Source of the DNA: Nitrospinales bacterium
GTDB lineage: Bacteria; Nitrospinota_A; UBA7883; JACRGQ01
Reading direction: 5' to 3'
Assembly (NCBI GenBank): GCA_023248615.1
Contig: JAHFEI010000073.1
Coordinates: forward strand, 1-8,362
DNA length: 8,362 nt
Both the position numbers and the translations under genes were made by a program. Every line of letters starts with the position of its first letter. Position 1 is the first letter of the stretch. Under the pieces are notes generated by a model. That model was given only the letters and a program-made list of their open reading frames with translations. It was not told the DNA's origin and did not search any database. Positions 5,683 through 8,362 of the stretch are shown here, piece after piece.

Positions 5683-7938
5683 GTGAAACAACTATCACTG
5701 AAAGAAACGGGGGCAATACTCCCCTCCGACCTGAAAGTGGAACTGCGCCAGCGGTTCCTTTCATACGCCATCAGCACTATTGCGTCCCGTGCCTTGCCGG
5801 ATGTGCGCGACGGGCTGAAGCCGGTGCATCGCCGCATACTGTACGCCATGTACCGCATGCGCCTGTTGCCAGACCAGCGATACCGCAAGTGCGCGGCAAT
5901 AGTCGGCGATGTGCTGGGCAAATACCATCCGCACGGGGACCAGGCGGCATACGATGCCCTGGTGCGCCTTGCACAACCGTTTTCCATGCGCTATCCGCTT
6001 ATCGACGGGCAGGGAAACTTCGGCTCGCTGGATGGCGACAGCGCGGCGGCAATGCGGTATACCGAGGCGAAGCTCGCGCCTTTGGCCATGGAACTCCTGA
6101 AGGAAATAGAGCAGGATACCGTCCCCTACCGCCCCAACTACGACAGCACAACCGAAGAGCCGGTTTTTTTACCGTCCCGCGTGCCGAACCTCCTGATGAA
6201 CGGTTCGTCTGGCATTGCGGTGGGTATGGCCACCAACATCCCCCCGCACAACCTGAACGAGATAGTGGATGCGCTTATCGCGCTGGTTGACGACCCGAAC
6301 ATAGGCATAGCCGGGCTACAAAAGTACGTGAAGGGGCCGGATTTCCCCACTGGGGCAACCATGCTGACAAACAAAAAGGAGTTACGCGCGATATACGAGG
6401 ATGGACGCGGCTCCGTGCGCATCCGCGCCGATTACGAAGTAGAAGAGGCCAAACGCGGCAAGCAGCTTATTATCATCACTTCCCTACCGTACACCGTGAA
6501 CAAAGCGAAGATAGTGGAAAAAATAGCCAGCCTGATTATCGAGAAAAAGCTCCTCACACTAAGCGATGTGCGGGACGAATCGGACGAGAATATACGCGTA
6601 GTGGTGGAGCCAAAGGCTGGCGCGGACATAACGAAGATTATGGCGTACCTCTTCAAGTACACCGACTTGGAATACAACTTCGCGGTGAACATGACCGCGC
6701 TAGACCCCAAGGGAACGCCGCGCCGGATGTCGCTGGCGGAGATGCTGAACATCTTTATCCAGTTCCGCGTGGATACCACCGAGAAGCGCCTGCAATATGA
6801 CCTGAAAAAGATTATGGAGCGGCTACATATCCTGCGCGGACTGCTGAAAGTGCTAAAGGACCTAGACAAGGCAATAGCCATAATCCGCAAAAGCAAAACG
6901 CGGGACGAGGCGCGGCAGGGACTTATGTCGCATTTCTTGCTTGATGAGATTCAGGCCAACGCGATACTCGACCTGCGGTTGGCATCCCTTGTCGGCATGG
7001 AACTGCACAACGTGAAGCTTGAAGCGGCGGAGCTGGAAGCAAAACGCGAAATGATAGAGGAAGTGCTTAAAAGCAAATCCAAAATAAAAGGGCTTGTGAA
7101 AAAAGAACTGGCCGACGTAAAAAAGGAATACGGCGACAAGCGCCGCACCGCCATAGCGGGCACCGTGTCGGAGGACGAGGAGTTCACCGCAGATGACTTC
7201 ATAGAGCATGAAAAGTGCTTCGTCATCGTCAGCCGCAACGGATGGATACGCCGCATGAAGAGCGAGCCGAACGAGAGCCAGCTACGCATAAAGGAAGGCG
7301 ATTCCCTGCTGAAGGTCATGCCCGCCGATACCAGCGAACATATCGGCTTTTTCACAAGCGCTGGCAAGGTGTACGTGTTGCGGGCGTACGAGATAAATGC
7401 AACCGCCGGGTTCGGCGACCCTATACAGACCATATTCAAGTTCGGCGACGGCGAACGGCTGGTGACTGTAGACCATTTCCCGCACATAAAGAGCGGGGAA
7501 GAGATAAAGGGAGAATTCCTGGCCGTGACGGAAAACGGAAATGGCCTGCGGTTCACCCGCTCATCGGTCGCGGAAACCACAAAGGCCGGGCGCAAATTCG
7601 CCAACGTGAAAGAGAGCGACGCAGTGCTGGACGTTATCGCGGTGGATCGCCAAATGGTCTATGTGGCGCATGACGGCGGCAAGGGGCTTTTGTCCAACGT
7701 GGACGAAGTCCCGCTTCTTTCCGGCCCGGGCGGCGGCGTGCGGATGATAAAACTGCACGGCAACGAAAAGATATCCCACGTACGGATGGTGAACAAGGGA
7801 GATACGCTACGCTTCATGTTCAACAGCGGCAAGGACGATATCGTGAAAGTATCCTCCATCGAAATAGGAGCGCGTGGAAGCGCGGGACGCGCGTTTGCAA
7901 CGAAAAAGAAAAGCCTGATTGGGTTGGCGCGTGGCTGA
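5683..7938 (+). CDS. parC: DNA topoisomerase IV subunit A (ParC; type IIA topoisomerase)
   Basis: DNA cleavage-rejoining subunit that decatenates sister chromosomes with ParE. 751 residues, close to the usual ParC length. Features: RALPDVRDGLKPVHRR (36-51), HPHGD (82-86), QGNFGS, catalytic Tyr126 with Arg125 in AAMRYTEA, and IAVGMATNIPPHN; then the coiled-coil gate region (about 350-490) and a C-terminal beta-pinwheel (about 500-751) with repeated blades. No GyrA-box (QRRGGKG-like) is seen in the C-terminal domain, and the next gene encodes the B subunit, both favouring ParC over GyrA; the N-terminal half is, however, quite GyrA-like (NFGSLDGDSAAAMRYTE). The position equal to E. coli GyrA Ser83/ParC Ser80 is Gln87, while the acidic partner is kept (Asp91). 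Start is GTG with no clear Shine-Dalgarno; the N-terminal length fits the family. It overlaps parE by 8 bases. Confidence 0.86.
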   Translation: MKQLSLKETGAILPSDLKVELRQRFLSYAISTIASRALPDVRDGLKPVHRRILYAMYRMRLLPDQRYRKCAAIVGDVLGKYHPHGDQAAYDALVRLAQPFSMRYPLIDGQGNFGSLDGDSAAAMRYTEAKLAPLAMELLKEIEQDTVPYRPNYDSTTEEPVFLPSRVPNLLMNGSSGIAVGMATNIPPHNLNEIVDALIALVDDPNIGIAGLQKYVKGPDFPTGATMLTNKKELRAIYEDGRGSVRIRADYEVEEAKRGKQLIIITSLPYTVNKAKIVEKIASLIIEKKLLTLSDVRDESDENIRVVVEPKAGADITKIMAYLFKYTDLEYNFAVNMTALDPKGTPRRMSLAEMLNIFIQFRVDTTEKRLQYDLKKIMERLHILRGLLKVLKDLDKAIAIIRKSKTRDEARQGLMSHFLLDEIQANAILDLRLASLVGMELHNVKLEAAELEAKREMIEEVLKSKSKIKGLVKKELADVKKEYGDKRRTAIAGTVSEDEEFTADDFIEHEKCFVIVSRNGWIRRMKSEPNESQLRIKEGDSLLKVMPADTSEHIGFFTSAGKVYVLRAYEINATAGFGDPIQTIFKFGDGERLVTVDHFPHIKSGEEIKGEFLAVTENGNGLRFTRSSVAETTKAGRKFANVKESDAVLDVIAVDRQMVYVAHDGGKGLLSNVDEVPLLSGPGGGVRMIKLHGNEKISHVRMVNKGDTLRFMFNSGKDDIVKVSSIEIGARGSAGRAFATKKKSLIGLARG

Positions 7939-8362
7939 CAAATACACGGCGAGCGACATAACGGTACTGGAGGGGCTGGAGCCTGTCCGCGTGCGCCCAG
8001 GCATGTACATAGGCGGGACCGACACATCGGGCCTGCACCACCTTGTATGGGAGGCGGTGGATAATGCCGTAGACGAGGCAATAAACGGCCACTGCAAACA
8101 GATAGACATAACCATCAACGCGGATAACGCCATAACCGTAAGCGACGACGGGCGCGGCATCCCGGTCGATATCCATGAAAAATACAGAAAACCGGCGCTG
8201 GAAATAATCATGTGTACGTTACACGCCGGGGCAAAATTCCACAACAAGAGCTATTCATCCTCCGGCGGGTTGCACGGCGTTGGCATATCCGTGGTGAACG
8301 CGCTGTCGGAGCGGACAGACGTGACCGTAAGGCGCGACGGGTACACCTACCTCCAGAGTTTT
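7931..8362 (+). CDS. parE: DNA topoisomerase IV subunit B (ParE), N-terminal 144 residues (cut by window edge)
   Basis: ATPase subunit partner of ParC. The frame runs open from GTG 7931 to the last base. It shows the GHKL ATPase fold: LEGLEPVRVRPGMYIGG (13-29), Glu41 and Asn45 in WEAVDNAVDEA (catalytic base and Mg ligand), DDGRGIP (72-78, ATP-binding Asp72) and the lid GGLHGVG (112-118). HAGAKFHNKSY and VNALSERTDVTVRRDG resemble ParE slightly more than GyrB, and the adjoining parC supports this. A TTG at 7919 is also in frame, but GTG gives the standard N-terminus. The 8-base overlap with parC implies translational coupling and balanced subunit synthesis. The remaining transducer and TOPRIM parts lie beyond the window. 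Confidence 0.87.
   Translation, partial: MADKYTASDITVLEGLEPVRVRPGMYIGGTDTSGLHHLVWEAVDNAVDEAINGHCKQIDITINADNAITVSDDGRGIPVDIHEKYRKPALEIIMCTLHAGAKFHNKSYSSSGGLHGVGISVVNALSERTDVTVRRDGYTYLQSF

Noticed and set aside
6951..7604. Minus-strand open frame of 217 codons inside parC
   Set aside because: Ser/Phe-rich translation antisense to a conserved topoisomerase region; no start signal or family motif.
5683..7938. DNA gyrase subunit A instead of ParC
   Set aside because: No GyrA-box is visible in the C-terminal domain, length matches ParC, and the overlapping next gene is ParE-like. Some doubt remains because the N-terminal half is GyrA-like.

Overview
The window looks like chromosomal DNA from a Gram-negative bacterium of medium GC content. 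Isoleucine ATA codons are common and GTG starts occur. Two proteins carry Sec-type signal peptides, and a sigma-54 activator sits directly upstream of a sigma-54-type promoter. These traits fit a deltaproteobacterial, Nitrospirota or Nitrospinota kind of lineage, but I cannot place the organism more precisely. I see no tRNA, rRNA, CRISPR array or insertion sequence.

Layout. Positions 1-1794 (minus strand) hold the first 598 codons of a glycogen phosphorylase, cut by the left edge. A 0.3 kb divergent intergenic region follows. Next, on the plus strand, is a PAS-AAA+-Fis sigma-54 activator (about 2146-3507), then a 253-base regulatory region, then an exported copper-containing nitrite reductase of NirK type (3761-4747). 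An exported Sel1-repeat protein (4846-5469) follows, then a palindrome-rich gap. The right end is a topoisomerase IV operon: parC (5683-7938) and the first 144 codons of parE (7931 to the edge), overlapping by 8 bases.

Most interesting part. The gap between the activator and nirK reads as a complete sigma-54 control region. It has a -24/-12 element at 3687-3702 with exact GG/GC spacing. About 80-140 bases upstream of the predicted transcription start lies a cluster of four GAAACAT repeats plus one inverted near-copy. The adjacent activator has a PAS domain carrying a C-x8-C-x3-C-x2-C cluster, which suggests redox, metal or nitrogen-oxide sensing. The inferred circuit is: sensor PAS protein, enhancer repeats, sigma-54 polymerase, NirK. 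This recalls NorR control of NO reductase, but with a PAS sensor and nitrite reductase as the output. The NirK keeps all the copper and catalytic residues I could align, but differs in the loop after the first copper ligands.

The flanking glgP and parC/parE genes are housekeeping genes. Smaller points are a Gln at the main quinolone-contact position of ParC, strong hairpins without U-tracts after genes, and a short open frame with a CxxCH motif after the Sel1 gene.
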